Positions 25,436-34,391 are shown, counted from the stretch's first letter. The stretch: 44,523 nt of DNA from Bacillota bacterium (GCA_023436225.1 JAEZKA010000102.1:1-44523), one strand, 5' to 3'. Program-made: numbers and translations. The notes: generated from the sequence alone by a model not told the origin.

Positions 25436-26491
25436 TTATTCAAAATAAATCACTTGCTTTTTCTCGGAGGATTCAAAAATCGCTTCCATCAGCTTCATCA
25501 CCCTCATTACCTCAGGTAATTTAATTTTCTGATCTTCTTCCTTAGCGACTGCCTTCATTACATTGCGATAGAAATCCCGGATATCACTCTTAACAATCTC
25601 GAGTTCTTCCGTACTGATTGTATCATCCCTGCGGGGTGCCATTGTCTTTGTTAATCCCGCTGCAGTACGAACGGGTACAACATCCTCTTCATTCTTACCT
25701 ACAGCACGAACGATGCGGCCCTTCAGACTCCAATCCTCAATAATAGCAGTACCGTTCTGACCGATCATATACCATCTGGGTAGTGAGATAAAATTACTGG
25801 TACCTACTTCTACAAAAACATCCACACCATTCTCAAAGCCGAGCTGAGCAGTAAAACCATCATCAACCATCGTGTTGGTAATATTAGTCACAGTGGCATA
25901 AACCGTCTTTAGCTTTGTGCTTCCCATCATCTGCAGAATCTGATCCAATAGGTGTACACCCCAGTCCAGAACCATGCCGCCGCCATGTTCCTTCTCCTGT
26001 CGCCAATCACCGGGAATACCTCTGGAACCATGTACTCTGGACTCGATTCGGTATACCTCACCCAGCTTCTGCTCCTCATAAATCTTCTTCATGGTCAGGT
26101 AATCCTCGTCCCAACGACGGTTCTGGTGAACAGTGAATATTTTCCCTGTTTCCTTCGATACATCTATCATTTCCTGTAAATCAGAGGAATTCAGGGTAAC
26201 CGGCTTCTCACTAACCACATTTTTACCTGCTCGCATTGCCTGAATAGCAATTGGTTTATGTAGATCGTTGGGTGTAGCAACTAACACGATATCAATCTGA
26301 TCATCCTCTAATAATTCTTCTAAGCTATCATAGCTATGCACGCCAACTTCCTTGGCATATGATTTTCGTGCATCACTGATGTCATATATTCCGGCAACCT
26401 CTAAACCGTCGATGGTCTCTATGGTTTCTCTATGCCAATTGCCCATCCCACCAAAACCAACGATACCAAGCATATAATTTGAACCTTTCAT
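25436..26491 (-). CDS. Gfo/Idh/MocA family oxidoreductase (proximal)
   Basis: This 351-residue paralogue of the distal oxidoreductase opens with LGIVGFGGMGNWHRETIE, a Rossmann motif. SEKPVTL gives the EKP lysine and DWGVHLLDQILQMMG the Asp-x3-His motif. GGAGG lies nine bases before the first ATG (MKGSNYML), so I keep this start over an internal ATG six codons in. It follows the proximal isomerase gene by 85 bp. The protein differs clearly from the distal oxidoreductase, so the two probably act on different intermediates or in opposite directions of one pathway. Confidence 0.9.
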   Translation of the reverse strand: MKGSNYMLGIVGFGGMGNWHRETIETIDGLEVAGIYDISDARKSYAKEVGVHSYDSLEELLEDDQIDIVLVATPNDLHKPIAIQAMRAGKNVVSEKPVTLNSSDLQEMIDVSKETGKIFTVHQNRRWDEDYLTMKKIYEEQKLGEVYRIESRVHGSRGIPGDWRQEKEHGGGMVLDWGVHLLDQILQMMGSTKLKTVYATVTNITNTMVDDGFTAQLGFENGVDVFVEVGTSNFISLPRWYMIGQNGTAIIEDWSLKGRIVRAVGKNEEDVVPVRTAAGLTKTMAPRRDDTISTEELEIVKSDIRDFYRNVMKAVAKEEDQKIKLPEVMRVMKLMEAIFESSEKKQVIYFE

Positions 26492-26576
26492 TTCTTATAG
26501 CCTCCATAATATTTCTTCTTAAGTTATCAAATTCTAGTCAATATTTAACCAAAAGCAGATCATAGCCTGGCTCGTA

Positions 26577-27548
26577 TTAAGCCCAGAACATCTCTCCTCT
26601 TTCTTCATAGATTAATACATTCTTCAGGAAATTAATTGCCTTCACTAAACCTTCTTTACCGGACATCAAACCATCTTCATGCTCAATACTTAGTGCATGG
26701 TCATAGCCTGCCATACGTAGTTCGGATACGATTGCTTTCCAGAACTCCTCGCCATTGCCGTAGCCAACTGCTCTAAAGATCCAGGAGCGATTTATCTCGT
26801 TGCCATAATGTCCTGTATCCAATACACCGTTCACTGCGGTATTGTATTTATCAATCTTGGTATCCTTTGCATGGAAATGGAAAATAGCTCCTGCTTTACC
26901 AAGCTCACGAATACTTGCACACGGATCCATACCCTGCCAGATTAGATGACTGGGGTCAAAGTTAGCACCGATTTCTGGTCCGACTGCTTCACGTAGCTTC
27001 AATAAGGTACTGGTATTGTATACACAAAAACCGGGATGCATCTCAAGCGCAAACTTATTGACTCCATGCTCCTTTGCAAAGGCAACCTTCTTCTTCCAGT
27101 ATGGAATCAATACCTCATTCCATTGATAATCAAGTACCTGGAGATAATCCTCTGGCCATGAGCAGGTTACCCAGTTTGGCATCTTATCCACAGGACTTCC
27201 TCCGGGGCAACCAGAAAAGGTATTGATAATAGAAATTCCAAGCTTCTCTGCGAGTAAAATTGCTTTTGTCAGATCCTCATCGAATTTATCAGCAATTTCC
27301 TTCTCAGGATGTACCATATTACCATGGCAGCTAAGAGCGCTTATTTCAAGATTATGACCCTTTATTGTATTCTTAAATTTCTCCAGCTCTTTCTCATCGT
27401 TTAATAAGATGTCCGGATCACAATGTGCTCTACCGGGATATCCACCACAACCGATTTCAACTGTCTGAACACCGTTACTGGATAAAAATTCACAAGCCTT
27501 ATCAAGAGACAAATCACCTAAAACAACTGTAAATGTACCTAATTTCAT
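26577..27548 (-). CDS. Sugar phosphate isomerase/epimerase-like TIM-barrel protein (proximal)
   Basis: This 323-residue TIM-barrel protein is longer than the distal isomerase. Candidate metal ligands are Glu in FALEMHPGF, Asp and His in NFDPSHLIW, His in HFHAKDT and Glu in SIEHED. This fold includes isomerases, epimerases, dehydratases and, in some gut bacteria, lyases acting on oxidised glycosides. AGGAGGTAAGGCA fixes the start. It is the first gene of the cassette, 239 bp after the AraC regulator gene on the same strand. Its substrate is unknown. Confidence 0.87.
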   Translation of the reverse strand: MKLGTFTVVLGDLSLDKACEFLSSNGVQTVEIGCGGYPGRAHCDPDILLNDEKELEKFKNTIKGHNLEISALSCHGNMVHPEKEIADKFDEDLTKAILLAEKLGISIINTFSGCPGGSPVDKMPNWVTCSWPEDYLQVLDYQWNEVLIPYWKKKVAFAKEHGVNKFALEMHPGFCVYNTSTLLKLREAVGPEIGANFDPSHLIWQGMDPCASIRELGKAGAIFHFHAKDTKIDKYNTAVNGVLDTGHYGNEINRSWIFRAVGYGNGEEFWKAIVSELRMAGYDHALSIEHEDGLMSGKEGLVKAINFLKNVLIYEERGEMFWA

Positions 27549-27787
27549 TGCCTTACCTCCTAGTTATGTTTTTATCTTCTAACCATTCAGTACCCCTGAG
27601 TAATTCGTAGGATTTTAAGTTGACTAGCACAGAGTATGACAAAGCAGACTAGTGTACATAGACTTCATAAGATGCCAAGAAACTGTGAGGATATTGAACA
27701 GCTATATTCTATTTTACATAATACAATTCCCTAGTTCGTTTATCTATGGATTTCTTGCTGTTAATGCATATTATCTTGCTATTTCTA

Positions 27788-28609
27788 TTATCTCCATACA
27801 CGGGAGGGTGCATAGCCATAATAATTTCGGAACAATCTGCCGAAATTATTGTAATCTGTAAAGCCTACCGCAGCCGCAACCTCTGACACACTCATCTCCT
27901 TCTGTTCCAGTAAGTGATGAGCTGTCTTCAGACGAACCTCATTAATATAATTCAGTGGACTCTTCCCTAAGCTTTCCTTAAACAAATGACAAAAACGATA
28001 TTCACTGAGATGGATTAATTGTGCAAGTGTCTGTATTGCTATCGGCTCCGAATAATTACCCTGTATGTATTGCAGTACCTGATTAAGCCGCTTCAAATTC
28101 TGCATACGCTTTATATTCTCCTTGTGTGATAAACTTTCCGAGACATAATTTCGAAGAAGATATGTAATAAGTTCATATATTTTTCCCCTCATCGCCATCT
28201 TGTATCCGACCTGCTTATTGCTTTCCTCCTGATAGATATCCTCCATCAGTTTCTTGATTGTCTTATCGGAATAAATGATTGATTGAAAAATGGCATTACA
28301 ATTAGCAAATTCTTTAGAAAAAGAATTTAGCTCAAATATTATGACCAATGCTTCGAGATTCTTCGATCGGCTGAAGCCTTCGTGCAGCTCGTTACTATTG
28401 ATAATAACCAGACTTCCCTCCTCCATATCAAATGGTTTATGGTTACAGAAGAAGGTTCCTTGTCCATCTAATACGTAATGCAATTCCATATGTTCATGCC
28501 AATGGGAAGCACAATAAAGTCCCTGCCTGCGAATCTGCTGCTTGAACATCTGTACCGGAAATTCTTCGTCATTAATAATTTTCTTCTCATATAAACTTAT
28601 ATCATGCAT
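27788..28609 (-). CDS. AraC-family transcriptional regulator
   Basis: This 273-residue regulator has an N-terminal cupin-like sensor domain, with HWHEHMELHYVLDG and ELHEGF as the sugar-binding pattern. The C-terminal double helix-turn-helix of about 100 residues begins near LNQVLQYIQGNYSEP and includes AVGFTDYNNFGRLFRNYYG. GGAGG six bases before MHDISLYEKK sets the start; 38 upstream codons are unlike the family. It lies directly upstream of the four-gene oxidoreductase/isomerase cassette and is the natural candidate for its activator. The ligand is unknown. Confidence 0.9.
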   Translation of the reverse strand: MHDISLYEKKIINDEEFPVQMFKQQIRRQGLYCASHWHEHMELHYVLDGQGTFFCNHKPFDMEEGSLVIINSNELHEGFSRSKNLEALVIIFELNSFSKEFANCNAIFQSIIYSDKTIKKLMEDIYQEESNKQVGYKMAMRGKIYELITYLLRNYVSESLSHKENIKRMQNLKRLNQVLQYIQGNYSEPIAIQTLAQLIHLSEYRFCHLFKESLGKSPLNYINEVRLKTAHHLLEQKEMSVSEVAAAVGFTDYNNFGRLFRNYYGYAPSRVWR

Positions 28610-28736
28610 AGGAAGCCTCCAAGCTGCTAAAAAGTAACTAAACATAATCAATCCTTCATAATTCATTTGATTGATACTAATTATTCTGTATCCTATTTTA
28701 GCAGAATTTTCATCTGATTTCAATCAGTCAAAAAAA

Positions 28737-28821
28737 AGCTGGTGCTAAATGAAGGCTATATACAAAGATGAGTACGAAGGACTTTCCTCATATTTGCAAT
28801 ATCTTCAATTTGCACCAGCCT
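28737..28821 (-). terminator. Terminator of the pyrKDE transcript
   Basis: AGCTGGTGCTAAATGAAG (28737-28754) pairs with CTTCAATTTGCACCAGCC (28803-28820), with three mismatches and a long interior. A seven-T run follows on the minus strand, fitting termination after the small membrane protein gene. Confidence 0.7.
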
Positions 28822-28839
28822 CTTTATTTGATTGATTTA

Positions 28840-28992
28840 TTAGAATAATAATTCTGATTTTTTCTTAAGTAGCTTCGCACCGTTTAGTATCAACAAAGTA
28901 CCGGATACCACTCCTGCAACAATTAACAGAATTCCCATAACAAGATTCCACACGCCAACCGATTTCATTGTGTTATAGATTTTCTCCATCAT
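28840..28992 (-). CDS. Small membrane protein downstream of pyrE
   Basis: This 50-residue protein begins MMEKIYNTMKSVGVWN and ends KKKSELLF. One hydrophobic segment (LVMGILLIVAGVVSGTLLIL, about residues 17-36) is followed by a basic tail, so a single membrane-spanning helix is likely. GGAGG lies eight bases before the first ATG. It starts 29 bp after the pyrE stop and ends just before the terminator, so it should be part of the pyrimidine transcript. No family is recognised. Confidence 0.7.
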   Translation of the reverse strand: MMEKIYNTMKSVGVWNLVMGILLIVAGVVSGTLLILNGAKLLKKKSELLF

Positions 28993-29021
28993 ATACAATC
29001 CCTCCTTTATCTACCGGTAGT

Positions 29022-29708
29022 CTATCTTCCTAAATTCTTCACGCCATACTGCTCATAGTAAGCATCAATTGCTGACTTCAATGTATCATCAATAACAATT
29101 TTCCCATTGTAGGGGCGATTGTGCAGATGCTCAACCACTTCCTCCATGGTGACAATGGATGTTGTCGCAATGTGATAATTCTCTTCTATCTCGAAAAGTG
29201 CACTCTTATTACCTTGTCCTCTTTCCATTCGGTCTACCGATACCACCAGGCCTAATACCTCGACCTGGGCCTGAGCAGCTAAAATTGGCATTGTTTCGCC
29301 AATGGAGGTTCCCGCAGTAGTTACATCTTCAATAATGATTACCTTATCCCCATCTTTAAGAGGGGATCCAAGTAAAATACCTGTATCTCCATGATCCTTA
29401 ACTTCCTTACGGTTAGAACAGTATTTGATATCCTTCTGATAGAATTCACTGATTGCCATCGTAGTAGCTACAGTAAGTGGAATACCCTTGTAGGCGGGTC
29501 CGAATAATACATCAAAATCCATTCCATATTTATCATTAATCGCCTTCGCATAATATTCACCTAATCTCCTAAGCTGAGAACCAGAGCGATAGAAGCCTGT
29601 GTTAACAAAGAAAGGGGTCTTTCTCCCACTCTTCGTTGTAAAATCTCCAAATTTAAGCACACCACAGTCTACCATGAATTCTATAAATTTCTTCTTATAT
29701 TGCTCCAT
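29022..29708 (-). CDS. pyrE: Orotate phosphoribosyltransferase
   Basis: This 228-residue enzyme joins orotate and PRPP to give orotidine 5-phosphate. The PRPP loop motif VIIIEDVTTAGTSI and the GPAYKGIPL block are conserved, and the N-terminal FTTKSGRKTPFFVNTG block contacts orotate. AGGAGG precedes the ATG. It follows pyrD by 86 bp on the same strand. Together with PyrF it completes UMP synthesis. Confidence 0.96.
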   Translation of the reverse strand: MEQYKKKFIEFMVDCGVLKFGDFTTKSGRKTPFFVNTGFYRSGSQLRRLGEYYAKAINDKYGMDFDVLFGPAYKGIPLTVATTMAISEFYQKDIKYCSNRKEVKDHGDTGILLGSPLKDGDKVIIIEDVTTAGTSIGETMPILAAQAQVEVLGLVVSVDRMERGQGNKSALFEIEENYHIATTSIVTMEEVVEHLHNRPYNGKIVIDDTLKSAIDAYYEQYGVKNLGR

Positions 29709-29794
29709 AATCTGCCTCCTACTTTCTTCATTGTATCACAAATATTAAGAAATAATAACACTTAATATTAATTTTATAACATTTATAAGTGGAA

Positions 29795-30697
29795 TTATTT
29801 TGCACAACCGATTAAATCCGCAATATCTTTCACATTGTATTGCCTCATGTATTCCTCAATGCCCTTTATAACCTGAGTTGTAGCCGATGGATTAATAAAA
29901 TTAGCCGTACCTACCGCCACCATGCTGGCACCAGCAATAATGAATTCCAAAGCATCCTCTGCACAGGTGATCCCCCCCATTCCGATGACTGGAAGCTGAA
30001 CCGCATGAGCCACCTGGTATACCATTCTCACTGCGATTGGTTTGATTGCCGGACCGGACAAGCCGCCGGTCTTATTCGCCAACAGACAAGCACGGCGATG
30101 GATATCAATCTTCATTCCGGTAATCGTATTAATGAGGGATAGGGCATCTGCTCCACCGGCCTCTGCCGCCCTTGCCATTTCTGCGATATCGGTAACATTC
30201 GGACTTAGCTTCATAATAATCGGCTGCTTAGCCAGTTTTTTTAATTCTGAAGTGATGGCTTCAACGCACTTTGGATCCTGTCCAAAGGCAATACCGCCTT
30301 CCTTCACATTGGGGCAGGAGATATTGATCTCCAGCATATCCACATCGCACTCTGCCAGCCGTTCTACTACTTCACAATACTCCCGGGTGGTCTTTCCCAC
30401 AACATTTACGATAATCTTTGTATCATACTTACGTAAGAACGGGATATCTCTCTGTATAAACACATCAACACCGGGATTTTGAAGGCCGATGGCATTTAAC
30501 ATACCGCCGTAGGTCTCAGCAACTCTCGGCGTAGGATTTCCCGGCCAGGGTATACTGGATACTCCCTTTGTGGTTACTGCTCCCAGTTCGGATAAATCCA
30601 CATAATCGCTATATTCTATACCTGAACCGAAGGTGCCGGAGGCCGTGGTAACAGGGTTTTTAAAGGTTACTCCGGCTAATATAACACTCATATTCAT
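29795..30697 (-). CDS. pyrD: Dihydroorotate dehydrogenase, class 1B catalytic subunit
   Basis: This 300-residue FMN enzyme oxidises dihydroorotate to orotate with NAD through PyrK. The active-site cysteine lies in EINISCPNVKEGG. The N-terminal TASGTFGSGIEY and the later GMGGI block hold FMN contacts. The first ATG overlaps the pyrK stop as ATGA, which suggests coupling; an ATG two codons in has better spacing to GGTGGAG and is also possible. The presence of pyrK upstream marks the 1B class. Confidence 0.96.
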   Translation of the reverse strand: MNMSVILAGVTFKNPVTTASGTFGSGIEYSDYVDLSELGAVTTKGVSSIPWPGNPTPRVAETYGGMLNAIGLQNPGVDVFIQRDIPFLRKYDTKIIVNVVGKTTREYCEVVERLAECDVDMLEINISCPNVKEGGIAFGQDPKCVEAITSELKKLAKQPIIMKLSPNVTDIAEMARAAEAGGADALSLINTITGMKIDIHRRACLLANKTGGLSGPAIKPIAVRMVYQVAHAVQLPVIGMGGITCAEDALEFIIAGASMVAVGTANFINPSATTQVIKGIEEYMRQYNVKDIADLIGCAK

Positions 30698-31461
30698 AGC
30701 TCCACCTCTTCTGCGTAAAACACAGGACCCTCTTTACATATTCGTGCATTCTTCACGTGACTGTGATGATCCACGTCCTTAGTATTGCAGACACAGCCCA
30801 AACAGGCTCCAATCCCGCAAGCCATGCGTTCCTCCAAGGATAATTGACAAGTGATCCCCTTCTCCAGAGCATAATCTTTGATCCCTCGAAGCATTGGAGT
30901 AGGTCCACAGGCGAAGATCATATCTGCATTCAGTTGATTGTCTTGGATGGCATCCAGAACATTTCCCTTCGTCCCCTTGCTTCCATCCTCTGTTGCTATA
31001 TATACTTTTCCATAAGGAGTAAATTCTTCCTCCATGAAGGTAATATCTCGGTACCCTAACACAATCTGTTTTTCACAATCTAACTGCTTTGCCAGTTCAA
31101 GCATAGGTGGTATTCCGATACCCCCTCCAATAAGTAATGCTTTCTTCCCTTCCAGAGTAAATCCATTCCCTAAGGGCCCCATGGCTTCAATGGTATCCTG
31201 TGGTTTAAGATCAGCAAATTCCATCGTACCTTTTCCGGTGATGCGATATACCAGGCGGACCGTTCTATGTTGTTTATTTATCTCACAGATACTGATTGGC
31301 CTCGGTAATAATTTGCTGCCATCCTTACAGTATAAGGATACAAACTGACCGGGTTTTGCAGACAGTGCGATATTTTCTGCTTCTATCCACATACTATAGA
31401 TATCTTCTGCAAGCTTTTTATGTTCTAAAATTACAGCTCTTTTTTTCATTGCAACCGACAT
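30694..31461 (-). CDS. pyrK: Dihydroorotate dehydrogenase electron-transfer subunit
   Basis: This 255-residue FAD and 2Fe-2S protein passes electrons from PyrD to NAD. RPISICEI is the FAD-binding block, and LIGGGIGIPPMLELAKQL the nucleotide site. Near the C-terminus, MACGIGACLGCVC plus a later ARICKEGPVF supply the iron-sulfur cysteines. The first ATG has AGGAGAAAAGT before it. It is the first gene of the pyrKDE set, behind a leader filled with a nested inverted repeat. Confidence 0.95.
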   Translation of the reverse strand: MSVAMKKRAVILEHKKLAEDIYSMWIEAENIALSAKPGQFVSLYCKDGSKLLPRPISICEINKQHRTVRLVYRITGKGTMEFADLKPQDTIEAMGPLGNGFTLEGKKALLIGGGIGIPPMLELAKQLDCEKQIVLGYRDITFMEEEFTPYGKVYIATEDGSKGTKGNVLDAIQDNQLNADMIFACGPTPMLRGIKDYALEKGITCQLSLEERMACGIGACLGCVCNTKDVDHHSHVKNARICKEGPVFYAEEVEL

Positions 31462-31505
31462 ACTTTTCTCCTATGAATCATTAATTTATAAGGTACCTTA
31501 ATGTA

Positions 31506-31690
31506 CATCCTTTGAAGCATAAACGCTTCAAGGAGTGCTTACCTTGGCTTATCTCGAGTCATCTTATGATGTACGGAATAAGCAAGCTTTCAAGCTCGCG
31601 TTGCGTGGTATCAGACTAGTAAGCATCCTTTGAAGCATAAACGCTTCAAGGAGTGCTTACTAGTCTGATACCTTTGCTTATTCCGTACAT
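31506..31690 (-). repeat. Nested inverted repeat with 37-bp direct repeat in the pyrK leader
   Basis: A 17-bp perfect stem (31569-31585 with 31674-31690) encloses a 19-bp perfect stem (31607-31625 with 31654-31672). Its tip contains a TGAAGC/GCTTCA hairpin. The 37-bp segment at 31624-31660, which includes this tip, is repeated exactly at 31506-31542. The whole lies between the likely promoter and the pyrK start. Confidence 0.85.
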
Positions 31691-31717
31691 TATAACCTAA
31701 TTTATTATTGTCCACAA
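31689..31717 (-). promoter_or_regulatory. Possible promoter of pyrKDE
   Basis: A perfect TATAAT (31689-31694) on the minus strand has TTGTGG (31712-31717) 17 bp upstream. The -35 box is poor. Transcription would start near 31682, inside the outer arm of the inverted repeat. From 31718 to 32005 I see only AT-rich sequence. Confidence 0.5.
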
Positions 31718-32005
31718 GGTATTTCTTGGGAGTTGACCTCGTTTATAATTGAATTGTTTTTATATTAATTATTAGCATATCTTATCAGCTTTCTAGTTCA
31801 TCTAAATTCTTATTTCTAATATTCCTTTTGATCTATTGATGCACCGCGTACATACTAAGAAGCTGGAGTCAGTTTTATATGAATTTCATTACTTTTGTCC
31901 AGATTATTTTCTATTTTTAGAGTGTTCCTTAGTACTCGATTTCTATAATATATAATGCCATGGAATAATAATTATTTACTATATCCTAAATTCATAATAG
32001 GCTTG

Positions 32006-32410
32006 TTAACCCTCTATTATTTTCACATATATCTTGCGAATGCGCGGCCCATCAAATTCCATAAAATAGATACCCTGCCAAGTCCCCATGAGTAATCGAC
32101 CCTCTTCAATAATGATCGTTTGCGAAAAACCCATCATACTGGATTTTATATGTGCTGCAGAATTCCCCTCATTGTGATGGTAACCATCCGATAACGGAAT
32201 CAGCTTATTCATCTCCATTAGGAAGTCTCTTATTACATCCGGGTCAGCATTCTCATTGATTGTTATTCCTGCGGTGGTATGAGGAATATAAACAACACAG
32301 ATTCCACTCATAACTCCGCTCTCTCTAACGAGATTCTTAACCTCTCTGGTTATATCAATCATTGCAGTATGTTGGTCGGATTTCACACCAAAAGTATAAA
32401 CTTCACCCAT
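32006..32410 (-). CDS. YjbQ / UPF0047 family protein
   Basis: This 134-residue protein belongs to the YjbQ family, small trimeric proteins. Signatures are YIPHTTAGITINENADPDV, NSAAHIKSSMMG and GTWQGIYFMEFDGPR. Some members have a weak thiamine-phosphate synthase activity, but the physiological role is not established. AAAGGGGTG precedes the ATG. It has its own region between the pyrKDE leader and the divergent cyclophilin gene. Confidence 0.92.
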   Translation of the reverse strand: MGEVYTFGVKSDQHTAMIDITREVKNLVRESGVMSGICVVYIPHTTAGITINENADPDVIRDFLMEMNKLIPLSDGYHHNEGNSAAHIKSSMMGFSQTIIIEEGRLLMGTWQGIYFMEFDGPRIRKIYVKIIEG

Positions 32411-32622
32411 TGTTATTCACCCCTTTCCAATCACTCTATAACTTAAAACCCAACTTGCCAATTCTTCCTACCACAATCATAACGCATATTGATTGCCAAA
32501 TAAACCCATGTTTTTACATTAATAAGATATTACATCTCTATTATCGACATCTATCTCAAATTTTTCAACAAGAATCGGTAAAATCCATCTAAAATTGAGT
32601 AATTTATTCTCTGAGGACTCCT

Positions 32623-32651
32623 TGACACAAATCCATGGCTATGTTATATTT
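32623..32651 (+). promoter_or_regulatory. Promoter of the cyclophilin gene
   Basis: TTGACA (32623-32628) and TATATT (32646-32651) are 17 bp apart. A leader of about 110 bases follows before the start codon, with no recognised riboswitch. The rest of the gap 32411-32622, between divergent genes, shows nothing clear. Confidence 0.8.
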
Positions 32652-32769
32652 ACCAGCATGGGCTAACATCAAGATGAGACCGTAAGAAAAGTGGATGACG
32701 AGCATTATTCACAAAAAGCTGATATGTTAAGTTTAAATGCAAATTTAAAGTTGAGAGGAAATGAATGAA

Positions 32770-33294
32770 ATGGCAAATACGAATCCTATCGTAACAATGG
32801 AGTTACAAAATGGTGATATAATAAAAATAGAATTATATCCTGATATTGCTCCTAATACTGTGTACAATTTTATCTCATTGGTTAAAAAAGGCTTTTATGA
32901 TGGACTTAAGTTTCACCGCGTAATCCGTGGTTTTATGATTCAGGGTGGCGATCCCGAGGGAACAGGCATGGGTGGCCCCGGTTATTCCATTAAAGGTGAA
33001 TTCTCATATAACAATTTTACAAATAATATAAAGCACACAGCTGGTGTTCTTTCCATGGCTAGATCTCAACGTCCCGATTCTGCCGGCTCTCAGTTCTTCA
33101 TTATGCATAAGGATTCTCCCCATTTAGATGGATCCTACGCAGCATTCGGTAAGGTAATCGAGGGTATGGAGGCAGTAAATAAGGTAGCTGAGACAAAGAC
33201 AGATTATTCTGATGCTCCTCTAGAGACTCAGATTATGAAGAAACTTACTGTAGAGACCTTCGGTGTAGAGTATCCCGAACCGGAGAAATGTTAA
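32770..33294 (+). CDS. Peptidyl-prolyl cis-trans isomerase, cyclophilin type
   Basis: This protein of about 174 residues is a cytosolic cyclophilin that speeds proline isomerisation during folding. FHRVIRGFMIQGGDPEGTGMGGPGY holds the active-site Arg region, and NSAGSQFFIMH the Gln-Phe-Phe motif. There is no signal peptide. Two ATGs are possible. The second (MANTNPIV) gives about ten bases after GAGAGGA, whereas the first at 32761 almost touches that site, so I prefer the second. It stands alone on the plus strand, breaking the run of pyr genes. Confidence 0.94.
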   Translation: MANTNPIVTMELQNGDIIKIELYPDIAPNTVYNFISLVKKGFYDGLKFHRVIRGFMIQGGDPEGTGMGGPGYSIKGEFSYNNFTNNIKHTAGVLSMARSQRPDSAGSQFFIMHKDSPHLDGSYAAFGKVIEGMEAVNKVAETKTDYSDAPLETQIMKKLTVETFGVEYPEPEKC

Positions 33295-33348
33295 TATATT
33301 AATAGCAATATCAATAAAATGAGTCATTTTCCAAACTAAATATAATTT

Positions 33349-33391
33349 AACGATAGAAGGTACGCCCTGCGAACCTTCTATCGTTATGAAT
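33349..33391 (+). repeat. Dispersed hairpin element, copy C
   Basis: AACGATAGAAGGT (33349-33361) pairs perfectly over 13 bp with 33373-33385 around the 11-base loop ACGCCCTGCGA, followed by ATGAATG. It lies between the convergent cyclophilin and pyrF genes. There is no U-tract on either strand. Confidence 0.75.
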
Positions 33392-33452
33392 GAAATGAGC
33401 TTATTAAGTATTCTGCCACAAAAGCAAATACTTGATAAGCTCTATTTATATC

Positions 33453-34382
33453 TTATTGTTTACGACTCCAGGCTTGTCTTAAATCCTCTCTCATATCAAT
33501 AACAGCTTGCCTGGAAGCATCTGCATAAGCTTGTTCTCCAAAGCACTCATACCCTTTTTGCTTATATGCGGCAATGATACCTCTCGAAGAATTTACGATA
33601 GCTCCTAGACCATCTTTATTAAAATAATGAACCAGGTCTTCTGCCTTCCCCCCCTGTGCACCATAACCCGGTACCAGAATATATGCTTTCGGCATTAATT
33701 CACGAAGTATCTTACCCATCTGAGGATAGGTTGCTCCGACGACCGCTCCAACATAACTATAGTTGCTGCCCATATGCTGTTCGCCCCATTCGGCTACTTT
33801 CTTACCCACTAGCTCGTAAAGTGGTCTATCTCCCACTAATTGATCCTGAAAATCACCACTGGAGGGATTCGAGGTCTTAACCAGAATGAACATTCCCTTC
33901 CTCTCTTCTTTACAAATATCAAGAAAAGGATTGATTGCATCCACTCCCATATAAGGATTCAAGGTTACAAAATCCTCATCGAAGCCTCGAAACGCTTTCC
34001 CTCCAATCATAACCTTACCAAGATGACCGATTGCATAGGCAGAGGAGGTGGAACCAATATCTCCTCGCTTGATATCACCGATTACGATCAGATCCTTCTC
34101 CTTACAATAATCCACTGTCTTCTTAAAGACCTTCAGTCCTTCTATTCCAAATTGCTCATACATGGCGATCTGAGGCTTCACCGCCGGTATCAGATCATAG
34201 GTAGCATCAATAATGCCCTTATTATAGATCCATAATGCTTCAGCTGCACCCGCAAGATCTTCTCCCTTTTCACTATATGCCTTCTTTAAAATATGCTGCG
34301 GAATATAATCAAGCATTGGATCGAGTCCTACCACAATCGGTGCACCTAACTTTTCAATCTTCTCGACTAATCTGTTAATCAT
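33453..34382 (-). CDS. pyrF: Orotidine 5-phosphate decarboxylase (longer, type 2 form)
   Basis: This 309-residue enzyme makes UMP. The catalytic block DIKRGDIGSTSSAYA has the Asp-Lys-Asp array. The N-terminal VVGLDPMLDYIP and the PGYGAQGG block bind the substrate phosphate region. Its length fits the longer bacterial group rather than the 230-residue form. AGGAAG precedes the ATG. It starts 9 bp after the pyrC stop, so they are cotranscribed. Confidence 0.95.
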   Translation of the reverse strand: MINRLVEKIEKLGAPIVVGLDPMLDYIPQHILKKAYSEKGEDLAGAAEALWIYNKGIIDATYDLIPAVKPQIAMYEQFGIEGLKVFKKTVDYCKEKDLIVIGDIKRGDIGSTSSAYAIGHLGKVMIGGKAFRGFDEDFVTLNPYMGVDAINPFLDICKEERKGMFILVKTSNPSSGDFQDQLVGDRPLYELVGKKVAEWGEQHMGSNYSYVGAVVGATYPQMGKILRELMPKAYILVPGYGAQGGKAEDLVHYFNKDGLGAIVNSSRGIIAAYKQKGYECFGEQAYADASRQAVIDMREDLRQAWSRKQ

Positions 34383-34391
34383 ACTATCTTC

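Noticed and set aside
31462..31690. PyrR-type attenuator for the pyr genes.
   Set aside because: I cannot find the PyrR-binding loop sequence or a terminator U-tract in the leader.
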